NCBI RefSeq assembly: GCF_016907235.1 | Contig: NZ_JAFBBO010000001.1 | Location: 4,216,001-4,280,000, forward strand | Reading direction: 5' to 3' | Length of the DNA: 64,000 nt | Source: Oerskovia jenensis | GTDB taxonomy: Bacteria > Actinomycetota > Actinomycetes > Actinomycetales > Cellulomonadaceae | In this document: positions 63,350 through 64,000 of the stretch, one piece after another | Position numbering within the stretch: position 1 is the stretch's first letter | Layout of the letters: the number at the start of each line of letters is the position of its first letter | Notes under the pieces: model-generated | Told to the model about the DNA's origin: nothing | Databases searched by the model: none | The model's input: the letters and a program-made list of their open reading frames with translations, nothing else | Made by a program: the position numbers and the translations under genes

Positions 63350-63718
63350 ATGACCAGCAACGACACCGCTCGCCCGAACGACCCCGACTGCCTGTTCTGC
63401 AAGATCGTGGCCGGGGAGATCCCTGCGACGATCGTGGCGACCACGGACCAGGCCGTGGCGTTCAAGGACATCAACCCGCAGGCCCCGCTCCACGTGCTCG
63501 TGGTGCCGCGCGCGCACCACGGCGACATCGCGCAGCTCGCCGCCGCGGACCCGGATCTCCTCGCGGCGGTCGTGGCCCTGGCCGACGAGATCGCGAGCGA
63601 GCAGGCCGACGGTCAGTTCCGGCTCATCTTCAACTCGGGGCCGCGCGCCGGGCAGAGCGTGTTCCACGTCCACGGTCACGTCATCGGCGGTGCCGCGCTG
63701 GGGTGGAACCCGGCCTGA
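63350..63718 (+). CDS. HIT family protein (Hint branch, histidine triad)
   Basis: 122-residue nucleotide hydrolase/transferase of the Hint type. DCLFCKIVAGEIPATIV at the N-terminus and the triad HVHGHVIGG (near residues 105-113) are clear. Substrates of relatives are AMP-lysine or AMP-linked molecules. TAGCCT at 63338-63343 ends six bases before the ATG, a leaderless layout, so it has its own promoter apart from the dnaJ-rsmE operon. Confidence 0.93.
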   Translation: MTSNDTARPNDPDCLFCKIVAGEIPATIVATTDQAVAFKDINPQAPLHVLVVPRAHHGDIAQLAAADPDLLAAVVALADEIASEQADGQFRLIFNSGPRAGQSVFHVHGHVIGGAALGWNPA

Positions 63719-63859
63719 GCGCCGGGCGTCGTGCGCCCGAGCCCCGAGCCGCCGGGGGCCGCCGGTATTCGCCCTGACCCGGCGGGTCGCGCTCGATATC
63801 ATGGATGCACCACGAACCACCCAGACCTGCAGAAGGAGTGCCTCGGCGCAAGCCGGCTC

Positions 63860-64000
63860 ATGCCATCTTCGACACCGCCCTCACCGAACGGCCCGACGTC
63901 GCACGGCCCCGCGGGCACCTCTCGAGACCAGGACCGTACCCGCGCCGCGCGGACGAACGGGACCGGCGGTGCGGCGGCCCACCCCTCCGGGGCTCGGGTC
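63860..64000 (+). CDS. N-terminal fragment, probably PhoH family protein
   Basis: From ATG at 63860 a frame of 47 codons stays open to the window edge; it is Ser/Thr/Pro/Gly-rich and disordered, as are the N-termini of many actinobacterial PhoH ATPases. No PhoH motif is reached, so the identity rests on the conserved order rsmE-HIT-phoH. The AGGAG at 63834-63838 is too far from this ATG; a GTG at 63838 in another frame is also open to the edge, so the start and frame are uncertain. Confidence 0.4.
   Translation, partial: MPSSTPPSPNGPTSHGPAGTSRDQDRTRAARTNGTGGAAAHPSGARV

Overview
The window is one contiguous stretch of chromosome from a very G+C-rich actinobacterium. Third codon positions are almost all G or C, GTG starts are common, several genes look leaderless, and the set includes actinobacterial families (DUF3097, three-domain LigD, a DnaJ/HrcA pair). 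Gene order and content (leuS near comEA-comEC-holA-rpsT-lepA-hemW-hrcA-dnaJ-rsmE) fit Micrococcales of the Cellulomonas/Oerskovia/Cellulosimicrobium type. I cannot name the genus. I saw no phage, integrase, transposase, CRISPR array, rRNA or tRNA.

Layout. 0-12.5 kb: an amidohydrolase fragment with a divergent GntR regulator and a perfect operator palindrome; the NHEJ pair ligD and ku, about 6.4 kb apart; two TetR-regulated membrane-protein units; a small alarmone synthetase; small housekeeping or stress genes (DUF1905, MOSC, UPF0303, VOC). 12.6-25.4 kb: a sialic acid scavenging cluster. It encodes a secreted sialidase, NanE, NanK, NanA, a peptide-type ABC transporter (lipoprotein, permease, permease-ATPase fusion, ATPase), and a divergent GntR repressor translationally coupled to an SGNH esterase. 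The esterase could de-acetylate sialic acids. 25.9-28.1 kb: a TetR/MFS efflux pair. 28.2-33 kb: a YceI-like protein and a manganese-type ABC uptake operon followed by an MntR-like regulator, with an MntR-type operator over the first start codon. 33-35.3 kb: an MFS exporter and a VKOR-like protein.

35.5-64 kb is mostly core genome: leuS; a DUF559-type putative nuclease bracketed by two near-identical 61-bp palindromes; a HerA-like ATPase; DegV; the competence/DNA-uptake genes comEA and comEC; holA; a GNAT; rpsT; a PemK/MazF-like protein; lepA; hemW; an OafA-type acyltransferase; two proline-rich membrane proteins; DUF3097; an MFS exporter; then the CIRCE-controlled hrcA-dnaJ-rsmE group, a HIT protein and the start of a probable phoH.

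The least explained features are the palindromic elements (4050-4120, 38457-38517, 39487-39547 and a looser one at 46484-46564). Two of them frame a nuclease gene like the ends of a small cassette. There are also several short tandem arrays (16 bp at 9661, 31 bp at 25386, 9 bp at 31116, 12 bp at 42662 and 46571), a 19-G run at 12511, and a recurring leaderless promoter geometry in which a TANNNT or CANNNT box ends 5-7 bases before the start codon.
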